Of a stretch of DNA of 64,000 nt, positions 40,384 to 51,290 are shown piece after piece. The position numbers were made by a program, and so were the translations under genes. The stretch comes from Betaproteobacteria bacterium (GTDB lineage: Bacteria; Pseudomonadota; Gammaproteobacteria; Burkholderiales; SG8-39), in assembly GCA_022340285.1 (NCBI GenBank), contig JAJDOG010000022.1, positions 186,001-250,000 of the forward strand, in the 5' to 3' direction. Each line of letters opens with the position of its first letter. The first letter of the stretch is position 1. The notes under the pieces are model-generated. The model searched no databases. It saw only the letters and a program-made list of their open reading frames with translations, and was not told where the DNA came from.

Positions 40384-43080
40384 TCAGTCACCCGTCACCC
40401 CGCTCGAGGCCTCGTACGGTCCCAGCACCGCCTGCCAGAGCGCGCGCGTCGCTGCGACGTGAGTCGCGACGTCCGGGAGCGGGACCCGGGCATAGGGCGC
40501 CCCGTTCAGGCGCAGGCGGTGCTGCAGGCGGCGGTAGTCGCGGTAAGCGGCGCGAACCCTCTCGGCCAGCGACACGGGCACTAGCCCGAGACCCGCCATG
40601 ATCGAGAGCAGGGCGATGTTGCCCAGGTTGCCGACGAGCTCGGCGTGGCGGTTGGAATAGGCGAGCACGAGAAACTGCACGACGAACTCGATGTCGATCA
40701 TCCCGCCGCGGTCGTGCTTGACGTCGAAGAGATCGCTGCGGTTGGGGTGGCCTTCGTGCATCCGGCGGCGCATTGCGAGGACTTCCGTGGCGAGATCGGC
40801 AGGGTCGCGCTCCGCGGTGAGGATGCTCTTACGCTCCTCCTCGAACAGCGCTCCGATCTGGGCGTCGCCCGCGCAGAACCTCGCCCGCGTGAGAGCCTGG
40901 TGCTCCCAGACCCATGCCGACTCGCGCTGGTAGCGGCGGAATGCGTCGAGCGAGGACACCAGCAGCCCTCCTTCGCCGTTGGGGCGTAGCCGCAGATCGG
41001 TTTCGAACAGGGTCCCGGAAGGGGTGGTGGTCGTGACCCAACTGTTGATGCGCTGGCCGAGACGAGCGTAGATCTCGGGCGCCGCATCGTGCGAATCGTC
41101 GTAAAGGAAGACCAGATCCAGGTCCGACGCGTATCCGAGCTCCTTTCCGCCGAGCTTGCCGTAGCCGACGATCGCGAACCAGGGCGCGTCGCGATGACGG
41201 TTGGCCAAGCGTTTCCACGTGACGTCGATCGTCGTGGCGAGAACGATGTCGGCTGCCAGGGAGAGGTAGTCGGCGAGGCGCTCCACGGTCAGCTCTCCGG
41301 CGAGATCCTGGGCAAGCAACCGGAAGATCAGGCCATGATGGATCTCGCGCATCAGGTTCATCTGCGTTTCCGGGTCGTCCGCGTGCTCGGACATCGCCTC
41401 GCGCAGGCTGCGCGAGAAGGCAGCGAGGTCGGGCTCGGCAAACAGGACACGCGCATCGAGGAGCTCGTCCAGGACAATGGGATGGCGCGTCAGATAGGTC
41501 GCCGCCCAGCTCGAGGAGGCGAGCATGGCCGCAACTCGCTCGAGCGCCTGCGGGTGCTCCTGCAGCAGCGCGAGATACGAAGCCCGACGGCTCACGCTCT
41601 CGATGAAGTCGAGGCACCGCGGGAGTGTCGTGCCCGGGTCGGCAGTCTTCGCCGCCTCGTCGATGACGCGCGGCACCAGCTTGTCGAGGCGCTGCTTGCT
41701 CGTCTCCGGGAGCTGCTGGTAACGGCTGCCGGTCCGGAATGCCGTGAGCCGGCGCATCGCGTCGTCGGGTGCGGCAAACCCGCGGTTCGCGAGCTCTTCC
41801 GCGGCAGCCTCGGGCTCGAGCGAGCCCTGCCAGAGCGGGATCGACGTGGATTCTTCGGTCTGCTCGGCGAAGATGTTCTCGAAGTGACGGGTGACCGCGG
41901 CGCGACGTTCTTCCAGGACGGTCTGGAATCGCTGCCAATCCGCGTGGCCCATGCTTTCCGCGATGAGCTGGCGGTCCTCCGCGCCCGTGGGCAGCGCGTG
42001 GGTCTGAGCGTCGTCGAGCCATTGCAGGCGATGCTCGAGCCGGCGCAGAAACTCGTATGCCTCGGAAAGCTCGCCCACCGCCGTCTGCGGGAGAATTCCC
42101 CGCGTGCCCAGGATCTCCAGCACCGTGAGGGTGGGGCGCGCCTGGAGCGCCGTGTCGCGACCGCCGCGGATCAGCTGCAGCGCCTGCGCGATGAACTCGA
42201 TCTCGCGAATGCCGCCCGGGCCGAGCTTCACGTCGCCTGCAAGGTCACGTCGCTTCACCTCGCGACGGATCTGCGCGTGCAGCGACCGCACCGCGCCGAT
42301 GGACGCGAAGTCCAGGTACTTGCGGAACACGAATGGACGCACGACTTCCGCGAGCTCCTTCGCCCGGCCGCCGGTGATCGCGCGGGCCTTGATCCAGGCA
42401 TAGCGCTCCCACTCGCGGCCCTGCGCGACCAAATAGTTCTCGAGCGCGTCGAAGCTGCAGACGAGCGGGCCCGGATCGCCCCAGGGACGCAGCCGCATGT
42501 CGACCCGAAACACCTGGCCGTCGGCGGTGATCTCGTTGAGCGAGCCGATGATCTTCGTGCCGAGCCGCGCGAAGTACTCGTGGTTCGAAAGCGGGCGCGG
42601 CCCCTCGACATCGCCTTCCTCCGGGTAAGCGAAAACCAGATCCACGTCCGAGGAGACATTCAGCTCGCGACCGCCCAGCTTGCCCATCCCGATCACGATC
42701 AGTTCCTGGCGCTGGCCGTTCGCGCTGGGCACGCCCAGGCTCGCTTCGAGCGCCGCGGAATGGAAATCCTGCGCCGTCGCGATCGCCACTTCGGCAAGAT
42801 CGCTCATCGTCGCCATGACTTCGGAAAGCGGGGCGAGGTTGCCGAGATCGCGCACCGCGAGCCGCAGCATCACCCGCTGGCGCAGCCGGCGCAACGCCAC
42901 TGCCAGGGCGGGCTCGTCGTCCAGGGGTGCGACCGCCAGGAACGCGCGCATTTCCTCCGGGGTCCAACCGGCCTCGGCGGCCTTGCCGACCTCCTCGCCC
43001 AGCTCCGGCTGCGCGGCGCACAGGCGCTGGGCGAAGCGCGAGAAGCGCAGCGCGTCGGCAGGTGAGATCTTCTCCGGCAT
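40384..43080 (-). CDS. glnE: Glutamine synthetase adenylyltransferase/adenylyl-removing enzyme GlnE
   Basis: Bifunctional regulator that adenylylates and de-adenylylates glutamine synthetase in response to nitrogen (via PII) and glutamine. 898 residues (E. coli 946). Two nucleotidyltransferase halves are visible: IGMGKLGGRELNVSSDVDLV (about 130-149) and VGYGKLGGKELGYASDLDLV (about 650), each followed by its GlnD_UR/PII-contact helices. First gene of the minus-strand string. ilvE starts 134 bp later. The long antisense frame opposite it is codon-bias shadow. Confidence 0.95.
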   Translation of the reverse strand: MPEKISPADALRFSRFAQRLCAAQPELGEEVGKAAEAGWTPEEMRAFLAVAPLDDEPALAVALRRLRQRVMLRLAVRDLGNLAPLSEVMATMSDLAEVAIATAQDFHSAALEASLGVPSANGQRQELIVIGMGKLGGRELNVSSDVDLVFAYPEEGDVEGPRPLSNHEYFARLGTKIIGSLNEITADGQVFRVDMRLRPWGDPGPLVCSFDALENYLVAQGREWERYAWIKARAITGGRAKELAEVVRPFVFRKYLDFASIGAVRSLHAQIRREVKRRDLAGDVKLGPGGIREIEFIAQALQLIRGGRDTALQARPTLTVLEILGTRGILPQTAVGELSEAYEFLRRLEHRLQWLDDAQTHALPTGAEDRQLIAESMGHADWQRFQTVLEERRAAVTRHFENIFAEQTEESTSIPLWQGSLEPEAAAEELANRGFAAPDDAMRRLTAFRTGSRYQQLPETSKQRLDKLVPRVIDEAAKTADPGTTLPRCLDFIESVSRRASYLALLQEHPQALERVAAMLASSSWAATYLTRHPIVLDELLDARVLFAEPDLAAFSRSLREAMSEHADDPETQMNLMREIHHGLIFRLLAQDLAGELTVERLADYLSLAADIVLATTIDVTWKRLANRHRDAPWFAIVGYGKLGGKELGYASDLDLVFLYDDSHDAAPEIYARLGQRINSWVTTTTPSGTLFETDLRLRPNGEGGLLVSSLDAFRRYQRESAWVWEHQALTRARFCAGDAQIGALFEEERKSILTAERDPADLATEVLAMRRRMHEGHPNRSDLFDVKHDRGGMIDIEFVVQFLVLAYSNRHAELVGNLGNIALLSIMAGLGLVPVSLAERVRAAYRDYRRLQHRLRLNGAPYARVPLPDVATHVAATRALWQAVLGPYEASSGVTGD

Positions 43081-43139
43081 GGCGGTCGAATGGCTTGTCG
43101 GGAGGAAGTATGAGGGCGAAGGCCGGGCGGTAGCTGGGT

Positions 43140-43145
43140 TAGAAT
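43140..43145 (+). promoter_or_regulatory. Possible -10 element for yhdP
   Basis: TAGAAT in the 241-bp divergent gap between glnE and yhdP. The same hexamer precedes several other genes here (47381, 57016, and 59182 on the minus strand), suggesting it is the local housekeeping -10. No -35 recognised. Confidence 0.25.
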
Positions 43146-43321
43146 GGAACTACGCTCAAACCCGCGGGTGCCGGGGTCGTAGGCAGGTTTACGCAGCTGC
43201 GACGCGCGGAAGTGCCGAACGCTGTTGCGTGATCCCGCCGGGCGCGGATCGATCGGGCCCTATTCTAGGGGCGCGTGAGGGCTGCGGCCAGCACCCGGGA
43301 GAAATTGGGCGACCCGCTTAG

Positions 43322-46300
43322 ATGACAGACATTCTTCCCGACGAGCCGCAGCTCGAGGCCCGAGAGCGGCGCCTCTACCGGTTCGTGCGCGTAGTGGGCT
43401 GGACGCTCGTCGGACTCTATTTCATCGCCGCCCTGGGCGTGTTCGCGCTGCGGTTCTTCGTGCTGCCGCGCGTCGATGACTACCGCGCGGAAATATCGCG
43501 CATCGTTTCGGAAGCGGTGGGCGAGCGCGTGGAAATCGGCGGCGTCGACGCGGACTGGTTCGCCCTGCATCCGCGCCTGGAGCTGAGTCGCGTCCGCGTG
43601 CTCGACCGTCACGGGGACGTGGCGCTCGAGCTGCCGTACGCGAGCGCGACGCTCGCCTGGCGCTCGCTGCTCTACATGGAGCTGAGGTTCCGCTCGCTCA
43701 TCCTGGATCGGCCGGACATGAAGATGCGGCGCGACCCCTCGGGCCGTCTGTACATCGCGGGGCTAGCTCTGCGTCCGACCGAGCACTACGGCGATAGCGG
43801 GATCGCGGACTGGCTGATCGATCAGGGCCAGATCGTCATCCGGGAGGCCCGGATCGAATGGCTGGACGAGGTCCGCGGGGCGCCGCCCCTGCGGCTCGAG
43901 AAGGTCAGCTTCTTGCTGGAAAACCACGGTTCGCGTCACCGTTTCGCTTTGCGTGCGGAGCCGCCGAGCGAGCAAGCGGCACCGCTCGACGTGCGCGGCG
44001 ACCTCTACGGGTCGGCCGCTGCGCCGATCGACAACTGGCAAGGCCGGGTTTACGTGACGTCGGCATACGTCGATCTAGCCGCCTGGCATCAATGGGTCGA
44101 CTATCCGTTCGAGGTCAACGCCGGGCGCGGCGCGCTCACTGCGTGGCTGTCGTTCCGTGGCCGGCACCTGACGGACCTCTCCGCGGACGTCGCCCTCGCG
44201 GATGTCTCGACACGTCTGGCGGGCGATCTCGAAGTGCTCGAGCTCGCGTCGATTCAAGGGCGGATCGGCTCCCGGGAAAGGCGTACGCCTTTCAACCTAG
44301 GCGAACTGCTCCGGGGCGCAGGACAGAAGTACGAGGCGTACGGGGAGCAGCTTGCGCTGGTGACGCGCTCCGGCGTCAGGCTGGGGCCGACCGACTTCCG
44401 AGCCGCCTGGCAGCCCGGAAACGGCGAGCGCGCTGCGCAGGGCGAGTTTACTCTGCGAACGCTGGGTATCGGAGCGCTCGCCCTGGTCGGCGCGTACGTA
44501 CCTCTGCCAGACAAGCTGCGTCGCGCGCTTACGGAGCTCGACCCGCAAGGGCGTTTGGACGATTTGCGATTCAGCTGGGTCGGAGATCTGGAGGCCCCGG
44601 CCTCGTTCCAGGCAAAGAGCCGGTTCGCGGGGCTCGGGATGCAACCATGGCAGGGTGTGCCGGGCTTTTCGGGCCTGTCGGGGAGCGTGGACGCGACGGA
44701 GCAAGGCGGACGGATGGTGATCGACGCCACCAATGCGACGATCTCGGCCCCGGACCTGTTCCCCGATCCGCCGCTTCGATTCGACGCGCTGACCGCACGC
44801 CTCGGCTGGACGCAGCAGGCGCCTGGCATCGAGCTTCGCATCGACGATCTCACGATGGTGAACGCCGATCTTGCGGCGACGGTGGCCGGCACGTACCGCT
44901 CGACCTACGAGACACCCGGGGCCGTGGACTTCAGCGCCAACGTCGTGCGCGCCGCTGGTCCGAAGGTCTATCGCTACATCCCGAAGATCGGCGTCAAGCT
45001 GCGGGGCTGGCTCAGGGAGGCAATCTATGCGGGAACGGCGACCGACGGCCAGATTCACGTGCAAGGCGACCTCGGCGAATTCCCGTTCCGCGACGGCAAG
45101 GGCGGGGTATTCCGCATCACGGGCAACGCGACCGGCGTCGCGCTGCGCTTCGCGGAGGGCTGGCCCGATCTGACGGGCATCGGCGGCGAATTCGAGATCG
45201 ACTCACAGGTGCTCCGCATCCGGGCCGCGAGCGGAGAAATGCTGGGTGCGCGGGTCCGCTCGCTCCGTGCCGGCGTTCCCGACCTCTTTTCGAACGACGA
45301 GCGGATGAGCGTAGCGGGCGAAGCCGAGGGCGACACCGCGGCGTTTCTGAAAATCGTTGCGCAGAGTCCGGTGAACGAGCAGATCGGTGGCTTCACCGAA
45401 GGCTGGAGCGCGGAGGGTCGAGGCAAGCTCGCATTGAAATTCGAGCTTCCGTTCGCACGGATCCACGAGGCCAAAGTCGCCGGCAGCTATCAGCTTACGG
45501 ACACCCGCTTGATGCCCGGGCCGGAGATTCCCGAGCTCTCCCACGTCAACGGGACCGTGTCGTTCACCGAGACGGACGTCAGCGCAAAAAGAATCGCGGC
45601 GGAGATCTACGGCGGACCGCTCGCCTTCGAGTTTGCGACGCGCGGCGACGGTACGGTCGCGCTCAAGGGCGCGGGTAGCTTCGACGCGGGGCGGCTGGCC
45701 CGCGAAGGCAGGGTTCCACTCGCCGAGCGCGCGCAGGGCGGCGCCGACTACCGTCTTGCCATGACGTTCCGAGGACGTGATGCGGACTTTTCGGTCGAAT
45801 CGGACCTGGTGGGCGTCGCGCTAGCGCTTCCGCCGCCCTTCCGAAAAGATGCGGCGGATCCATGGCCGTCACGGGTCGAGCGCACCATCGGCCGGGTGCC
45901 GGATGTTGGCGGCGGTTCGATCCGTCAGGATACGGTCAGCGTCGCACTCGGCAAGATTCTGAACGCTCAGGCGCAGATTCGCGTCGCGCAAGGCGTGAGC
46001 GAAATCGAGCGCGCGGCCATCGGAATCGGATCCGCAGGGGTCGCGATGCCCCGCGAGCACGGCGTGCTCGTGGCGGTCAACTTGCCGGAGCTCGATCTGG
46101 ACGCACTGAGCGGTCTGGTGCCGCGAGAGACGTTGAGCGGTGGCACGAGGCTCGTGACTGCGCTCACGGTGCGGGCCGACACGCTCGTCGCCCTCGACAG
46201 GCGTTTGCATGATGTCACGCTGCGCGCTCGGCGCACCGGAGACCCCCTGGACGACAGATGGCAGGCGCAGATCAAATCGCGCGAGATCGTCGGGAACGTG

Positions 46301-47245
46301 GCATGGCGCTCCGAGGGACGGGGTTCCCTCGTGGCGCGCCTGGAACGGCTCGAGCTGCCCGATGCACAGGTGCCCGCACCGGGAGCGGAGAACGCGTTCA
46401 ATGAGCTGCCCGCGCTCGACGTCGTGGCCGACGACGTGCTTCGTTCGGGAAGAAGTCTCGGGCGTCTCGAACTGATCGCGGTGAACGATAGCGGCGATTG
46501 GCGCATAAAGCGCTGCGAGCTGCGCGCGCCGGAGGGATCGATCCTCGCCCAGGGAACATGGCGGCCGCGAAGCGTCCTGCCGGAGCGGACGGCGGTGGCC
46601 TTCAAGGTGGAAACCAGCGACGCCGGAAAGTACCTGAGCCGCTTCGGCTACGTCGACGCCGTTGCACGCGGCGAGGGCACGCTCGAAGGCGACCTCGTAT
46701 GGCGCGGTCCACCGCACAGCATCGATTACGCGAGCCTGAGCGGAGCAGTCCGACTCGGTGGCGGCAAAGGTCAGTTCCTGAAAGCCGAACCGGGTATCGG
46801 CAAGTTGCTCGGCCTGCTATCGCTCCAGTCGTTGCCTCGGCGCGGCATCGGAGACTTCGCCGACGTGACAGGCAAGGGATTCGCCTTCGATTCGATTGTC
46901 GCCACGGCCAAGGTCTCCAGCGGCGTGATGTTCACGCGGGACTTCGTCATGATCGGGCCCGCGGCGGCAGTCACCATGAAAGGGAGCACCGACATCGCGC
47001 GCGAGACCCAGAAACTGGAGATGCGCGTGGTCCCCGAGGTTGGGGGTGGCGTGGCCGCTGCAGCCGGGATCGCGCTGCTGAATCCGATCATCGGCGCGGG
47101 CACGCTGCTCGCCCAGCAGCTGCTGAAAAACCCGATCGGCCAGATGATCGCGCTCGAGTACGACATCAGCGGGACCTGGCGGGACCCGAAAGTCGAGCAG
47201 CGCACCGCCGCGGTGACCGTGGATCCGTCAACCAGCTCCAACTGA
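43322..47245 (+). CDS. yhdP: YhdP-family AsmA-like envelope protein
   Basis: Very long (1307 residues) inner-membrane-anchored protein of the AsmA/bridge-like lipid-transfer superfamily. In E. coli YhdP helps move phospholipid to the outer membrane. One N-terminal membrane helix, VGWTLVGLYFIAALGVFALR (about 28-48), is followed by over a thousand residues of beta-rich periplasmic sequence (DUF3971 region) and an AsmA2-like C-terminus (GKLLGLLSLQSLPRR, FTRDFVMIGPAAAVTMKG, EVGGGVAAAAGIALLNPIIG). Heads a yhdP-nitrilase-tldD group as in many proteobacteria. Confidence 0.93.
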   Translation: MTDILPDEPQLEARERRLYRFVRVVGWTLVGLYFIAALGVFALRFFVLPRVDDYRAEISRIVSEAVGERVEIGGVDADWFALHPRLELSRVRVLDRHGDVALELPYASATLAWRSLLYMELRFRSLILDRPDMKMRRDPSGRLYIAGLALRPTEHYGDSGIADWLIDQGQIVIREARIEWLDEVRGAPPLRLEKVSFLLENHGSRHRFALRAEPPSEQAAPLDVRGDLYGSAAAPIDNWQGRVYVTSAYVDLAAWHQWVDYPFEVNAGRGALTAWLSFRGRHLTDLSADVALADVSTRLAGDLEVLELASIQGRIGSRERRTPFNLGELLRGAGQKYEAYGEQLALVTRSGVRLGPTDFRAAWQPGNGERAAQGEFTLRTLGIGALALVGAYVPLPDKLRRALTELDPQGRLDDLRFSWVGDLEAPASFQAKSRFAGLGMQPWQGVPGFSGLSGSVDATEQGGRMVIDATNATISAPDLFPDPPLRFDALTARLGWTQQAPGIELRIDDLTMVNADLAATVAGTYRSTYETPGAVDFSANVVRAAGPKVYRYIPKIGVKLRGWLREAIYAGTATDGQIHVQGDLGEFPFRDGKGGVFRITGNATGVALRFAEGWPDLTGIGGEFEIDSQVLRIRAASGEMLGARVRSLRAGVPDLFSNDERMSVAGEAEGDTAAFLKIVAQSPVNEQIGGFTEGWSAEGRGKLALKFELPFARIHEAKVAGSYQLTDTRLMPGPEIPELSHVNGTVSFTETDVSAKRIAAEIYGGPLAFEFATRGDGTVALKGAGSFDAGRLAREGRVPLAERAQGGADYRLAMTFRGRDADFSVESDLVGVALALPPPFRKDAADPWPSRVERTIGRVPDVGGGSIRQDTVSVALGKILNAQAQIRVAQGVSEIERAAIGIGSAGVAMPREHGVLVAVNLPELDLDALSGLVPRETLSGGTRLVTALTVRADTLVALDRRLHDVTLRARRTGDPLDDRWQAQIKSREIVGNVAWRSEGRGSLVARLERLELPDAQVPAPGAENAFNELPALDVVADDVLRSGRSLGRLELIAVNDSGDWRIKRCELRAPEGSILAQGTWRPRSVLPERTAVAFKVETSDAGKYLSRFGYVDAVARGEGTLEGDLVWRGPPHSIDYASLSGAVRLGGGKGQFLKAEPGIGKLLGLLSLQSLPRRGIGDFADVTGKGFAFDSIVATAKVSSGVMFTRDFVMIGPAAAVTMKGSTDIARETQKLEMRVVPEVGGGVAAAAGIALLNPIIGAGTLLAQQLLKNPIGQMIALEYDISGTWRDPKVEQRTAAVTVDPSTSSN

Positions 47246-47380
47246 CGCCCCGAACGCGCCCGCGCGCGATTAGTGCACATAACCTGTTGTTCTACAGTAA
47301 ATAGTTTGAAAGGACCGCGGGGCGGTCGCCCCGACACCTCGGCCGAGCATCCGTGCGCAGTCTCCCAGAGGGTCCTGGCA

Positions 47381-47386
47381 TAGAAT
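47381..47386 (+). promoter_or_regulatory. Possible -10 element for the nitrilase gene
   Basis: TAGAAT, 84 bp before the ATG at 47470, within a 224-bp gap that also holds an AT-rich patch (47267-47313). It suggests that nitrilase-tldD can be transcribed apart from yhdP. Confidence 0.25.
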
Positions 47387-47469
47387 TGCGGAAGGCCCCT
47401 CCGGAACTGCCGGAAGGCTCCGCACTCCCATGAGGACCAGACCGGGCGGCCGGTCCCAGACCTCACCCG

Positions 47470-48288
47470 ATGGACAAGCTCACGCAACCTTTTCGTATTG
47501 CGGCAATCCAGACAGTCGCCAGCACATCGGTCGACCGCAATCTCGCGGTGGCCGAGGAGCTGATCGGCGACGCCGCAGACCAGGGCGCGCGGCTCGTCGC
47601 GTTGCCCGAATGGTTCTGCTTCATCGGCCCCGACGAGCGCGACAAGCTCGCCATTCGCGAAAAGGACGGTGACGGACCGATCCAGTCGTTTCTGTCGCGG
47701 ACGGCTGCACGCTTCCACGTCTGGCTGATCGGAGGCAGCCTGCCAATCGCGACGACGGCCGCGAACAAGGTGCGCAACAGCTGTCTCGTCTTCGACGCCG
47801 CCGGACAGCGCGTTGCCCGCTACGACAAGATTCACCTGTTCGGATTCGAGATGGGCGAGGAAAAGTATCGCGAATCGAACACCATCGAGCGCGGCACCGC
47901 ACCGCAGGCGATCGAATCACCGTTCGGACGCATCGGACTTTCGGTCTGCTATGACGTCCGCTTTCCCGAGCTGTATCGTGCGCTCGGGGAACTCGATCTG
48001 ATCAGCGTTCCTTCCGCGTTCACGGTTCCCACCGGCCAGGCGCATTGGGAGACGCTGCTGCGCGCCCGTGCCATCGAGAATCTCGCGTGGGTGATCGCTC
48101 CGGCGCAGGGCGGTCGCCACGAGAGCGGTCGCGTGACCCATGGCCACAGCATGATCGTCGACCCCTGGGGCAAAGTGCGCGCGTGCCTGCCCGAAGGGCC
48201 CGGTGTTGTAATCGCCGAGATCGACCCCAGCTATCAGACGAAAATGCGCGCCGCGTTGCCGGCGCTAGAGAACCGCGTAGTCGACTAG
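47470..48288 (+). CDS. Carbon-nitrogen hydrolase (Nit1/deaminated glutathione amidase type)
   Basis: 272 residues of the nitrilase superfamily with the Glu-Lys-Cys triad: Glu in LVALPEWFCFIG, Lys in RYDKIHLFGFEM and Cys in GLSVCYDVRFPELYRAL. The FGFEM and CYDVRFPE surroundings fit Nit1/YbeM-like enzymes, which remove the amide of deaminated glutathione, a metabolite repair step. Between yhdP and tldD as in many beta- and gammaproteobacteria. Cytoplasmic. Confidence 0.92.
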   Translation: MDKLTQPFRIAAIQTVASTSVDRNLAVAEELIGDAADQGARLVALPEWFCFIGPDERDKLAIREKDGDGPIQSFLSRTAARFHVWLIGGSLPIATTAANKVRNSCLVFDAAGQRVARYDKIHLFGFEMGEEKYRESNTIERGTAPQAIESPFGRIGLSVCYDVRFPELYRALGELDLISVPSAFTVPTGQAHWETLLRARAIENLAWVIAPAQGGRHESGRVTHGHSMIVDPWGKVRACLPEGPGVVIAEIDPSYQTKMRAALPALENRVVD

Positions 48289-48307
48289 ACCAGGACCAGG
48301 AAAACCA

Positions 48308-49753
48308 ATGCAGACTCAGGACAAGTTGCTCTCCACCGCACAGGCCACACTCCTCGCGCCGTACGATCTGCGCGCACCGGCGATCGATTCGGTGCTCGGC
48401 GCGATCCTCGCGCACAAGGTGGATTTCGCGGATCTTTACTTCCAGTACTCGCGCAGCGAGGGTTGGAGCCTCGAAGAGGGCATCGTAAAGTCCGGTAGCT
48501 TCAACATCGACCAGGGCGTTGGCGTCCGCGCGATCGCCGGCGACAAGACCGCGTTCGCGTATTCGGACGAAATCAGCCTCGAGGCGCTGCGCGATGCAGC
48601 CGGCGCCACGCGGGCGATTGCGCGCGCCGGCAAGAACGCGCGCGTTCCCGCGATCCGCCACACCGCGGGGCTCGACCTCTATCGGCCGATGGATCCGCTT
48701 GGATCGCTCGCCGACACCGAAAAGGTGAAGCTGCTCGAGCGGCTCGAGCGCATCTGTCGCGCGCGCGATCCGCGCGTCGTTCAGGTGATGGCCAGTCTCG
48801 GCGGCATCTACGAAGTCGTGCTGGTGACGCGCTCCGACGGCGTCATGTCCGCCGACGTGCGTCCGCTCGTGCGGCTCTCGCTGCAGGTGATCGCGGAGTC
48901 GAACGGACGGCGCGAGCAGGGCTCGGCAGGCGGCGGCGGGCGAGTCGACTACAGTCATTTCACCGATGCGCGACTCGAGGAGTATGCCGCGAAGGCCGTC
49001 GACCAGGCGTTGATCAATCTGGAGTCGCGCCCCGCGCCGGCGGGCACGATGACGGTCGTGCTGGGGCCGGGATGGCCCGGCGTCCTGCTGCACGAGGCGG
49101 TCGGACACGGCCTGGAGGGCGACTTCAATCGCAAGCAGTCGTCCGCGTTCTCGGGTCGTCTCGGCGAGCGCGTCGCCGCACCGGGCGTCACGGTCGTGGA
49201 CGACGGAACGCTGCCCGCGCGGCGGGGCTCGCTGAACGTCGACGACGAGGGCAACCCGACCCAGTGCACGACGCTGATCGAGAACGGTGTGCTCCGCGGT
49301 TATCTACAGGACAGCCTGAACGCCAGGCTGATGAAGATGCCCATCACGGGAAACGGCCGCCGGGAGAGCTTCGCGCACACCGTGATGCCCCGGATGACCA
49401 ACACTTACATGCTCGGGGGCGACAAGGATCCGGCGGAGATCATCGCGTCGGTCGATCGTGGACTGTACGCGGTCAACTTCGGCGGCGGACAGGTCGACAT
49501 CACGAACGGCAAGTTCGTGTTCTCGTGCACCGAGGCCTACCTGATCGAGAACGGTCGCGTCACCGCCCCGGTGAAAGGTGCGACGCTGATCGGCAACGGT
49601 CCGGATGCGCTGACGCGCGTGTCCATGATCGGCAACGACCTCCAGCTCGACACCGGCGTCGGCACGTGCGGCAAGGAAGGTCAGAGCGTGCCGGTCGGGG
49701 TCGGTCAGCCCACGCTGCGCATCGACGGGCTCACCGTCGGTGGCACGGCGTAG
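48308..49753 (+). CDS. tldD: Metalloprotease TldD
   Basis: 481 residues. Zinc motif HEAVGHGLEGDF (HExxxH, about residue 262) plus the C-terminal CGKEGQSVPVGVGQPTLRI typical of TldD. In E. coli TldD with TldE (PmbA) forms a protease that degrades unfolded peptides, matures microcin B17 and acts on CcdA. tldE is not in this window. ATG 48308 comes 19 bp after the nitrilase stop, with AGGACCAGGAAA upstream. Confidence 0.95.
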   Translation: MQTQDKLLSTAQATLLAPYDLRAPAIDSVLGAILAHKVDFADLYFQYSRSEGWSLEEGIVKSGSFNIDQGVGVRAIAGDKTAFAYSDEISLEALRDAAGATRAIARAGKNARVPAIRHTAGLDLYRPMDPLGSLADTEKVKLLERLERICRARDPRVVQVMASLGGIYEVVLVTRSDGVMSADVRPLVRLSLQVIAESNGRREQGSAGGGGRVDYSHFTDARLEEYAAKAVDQALINLESRPAPAGTMTVVLGPGWPGVLLHEAVGHGLEGDFNRKQSSAFSGRLGERVAAPGVTVVDDGTLPARRGSLNVDDEGNPTQCTTLIENGVLRGYLQDSLNARLMKMPITGNGRRESFAHTVMPRMTNTYMLGGDKDPAEIIASVDRGLYAVNFGGGQVDITNGKFVFSCTEAYLIENGRVTAPVKGATLIGNGPDALTRVSMIGNDLQLDTGVGTCGKEGQSVPVGVGQPTLRIDGLTVGGTA

Positions 49754-49805
49754 GTATCGATGCCCGCAGCGGTCTCCTGGCGCTAATCAGTTTTTGACTC
49801 GTTGC

Positions 49806-49935
49806 GCGGGGCGAGCCGGCCCGTGTCGGGCTCATGGTGCCGCAAGGCGCGTCCTCGCGCGGGTGCCCGCCGCGAACCAGGCACCCATAGGAGGGCGTTT
49901 GCGACCGTAGGCGCCGGACGGGCATGGTCGCTGAC
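49806..49935. repeat. Dispersed intergenic repeat, copy B (inverted, compact)
   Basis: Occupies most of the 221-bp gap between tldD and the convergent panD stop. Reverse-complemented it reads CAGCGACCATGCCCGTCCGG, then CGGTCGCAAACGCCCTCCT, GCGGCGGGCA and, after a short divergent piece, CTTGCGGCACCATGAGCCCG and ACACGGGCC, collinear with copy A. It lacks about 100 bp present in copy A (roughly 28577-28695) and also the CCCCTCC/GGAGGGG hairpin. Confidence 0.78.
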
Positions 49936-49974
49936 CCGGGAGATGGGCCGCTGAGCCGCGCTCGACGTGCGCTG

Positions 49975-50355
49975 CTACGCGATCTGCAGCGGGATCTGGT
50001 GTCCTTGCCGCTTGATGCGGTTGCGGCCGTCGACATACACGAGGTCGGGCTGGTGGCGCTGGACTTCCAGCTCGTTGTAGGAAGCGTAGGTGGCGATGAT
50101 CAGGATGTCGCCGACCTGTGCTCTCCGCGCGGCCGCACCGTTGACGGAGATCACGCCCGACGCGCGCTCGGCGCGTATGGCGTACGTGGTGAAGCGCTCG
50201 CCGTTCGTGACGTTGTAGATATCGACCTGCTGGTACTCGCGAATGTCGGCCGCGTCGAGAAGGTCGTCGTCGATCGCACAGGAGCCTTCGTATTCGAGCT
50301 CGGCGTGCGTGACCGTGGCGCGGTGGATCTTGGACTTCAGCATCGTGCGCTGCAT
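49975..50355 (-). CDS. panD: Aspartate 1-decarboxylase PanD
   Basis: Makes beta-alanine for pantothenate. 126 residues, exactly the E. coli length. The pro-enzyme self-cleaves at Gly-Ser to create its pyruvoyl cofactor; the site is visible in [13 protein letters not shown] (Gly24-Ser25). ATG 50355 gives the normal N-terminus [19 protein letters not shown]. Last gene of the minus-strand pan/fol/pcnB string, 38 bp after panC. Confidence 0.95.
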   Translation of the reverse strand: MQRTMLKSKIHRATVTHAELEYEGSCAIDDDLLDAADIREYQQVDIYNVTNGERFTTYAIRAERASGVISVNGAAARRAQVGDILIIATYASYNELEVQRHQPDLVYVDGRNRIKRQGHQIPLQIA

Positions 50356-50393
50356 GAGGCCGCTCCCTTGGACGAGGGCGAACCCGCGCAGCG

Positions 50394-51272
<879 letters not shown>

Positions 51273-51290
51273 TCAGGCGCGGCCGCTCGG

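Noticed and set aside
41089-43065. 658-codon open frame antisense to glnE
   Set aside because: Shadow of glnE third-position GC; low-complexity Arg/Leu-rich product, no ribosome site, no motif.
47267-47313. CTGT-TGTTCT-ACAG near 47.28 kb as a LexA box
   Set aside because: The spacing is six bases instead of eight and no SOS gene follows.
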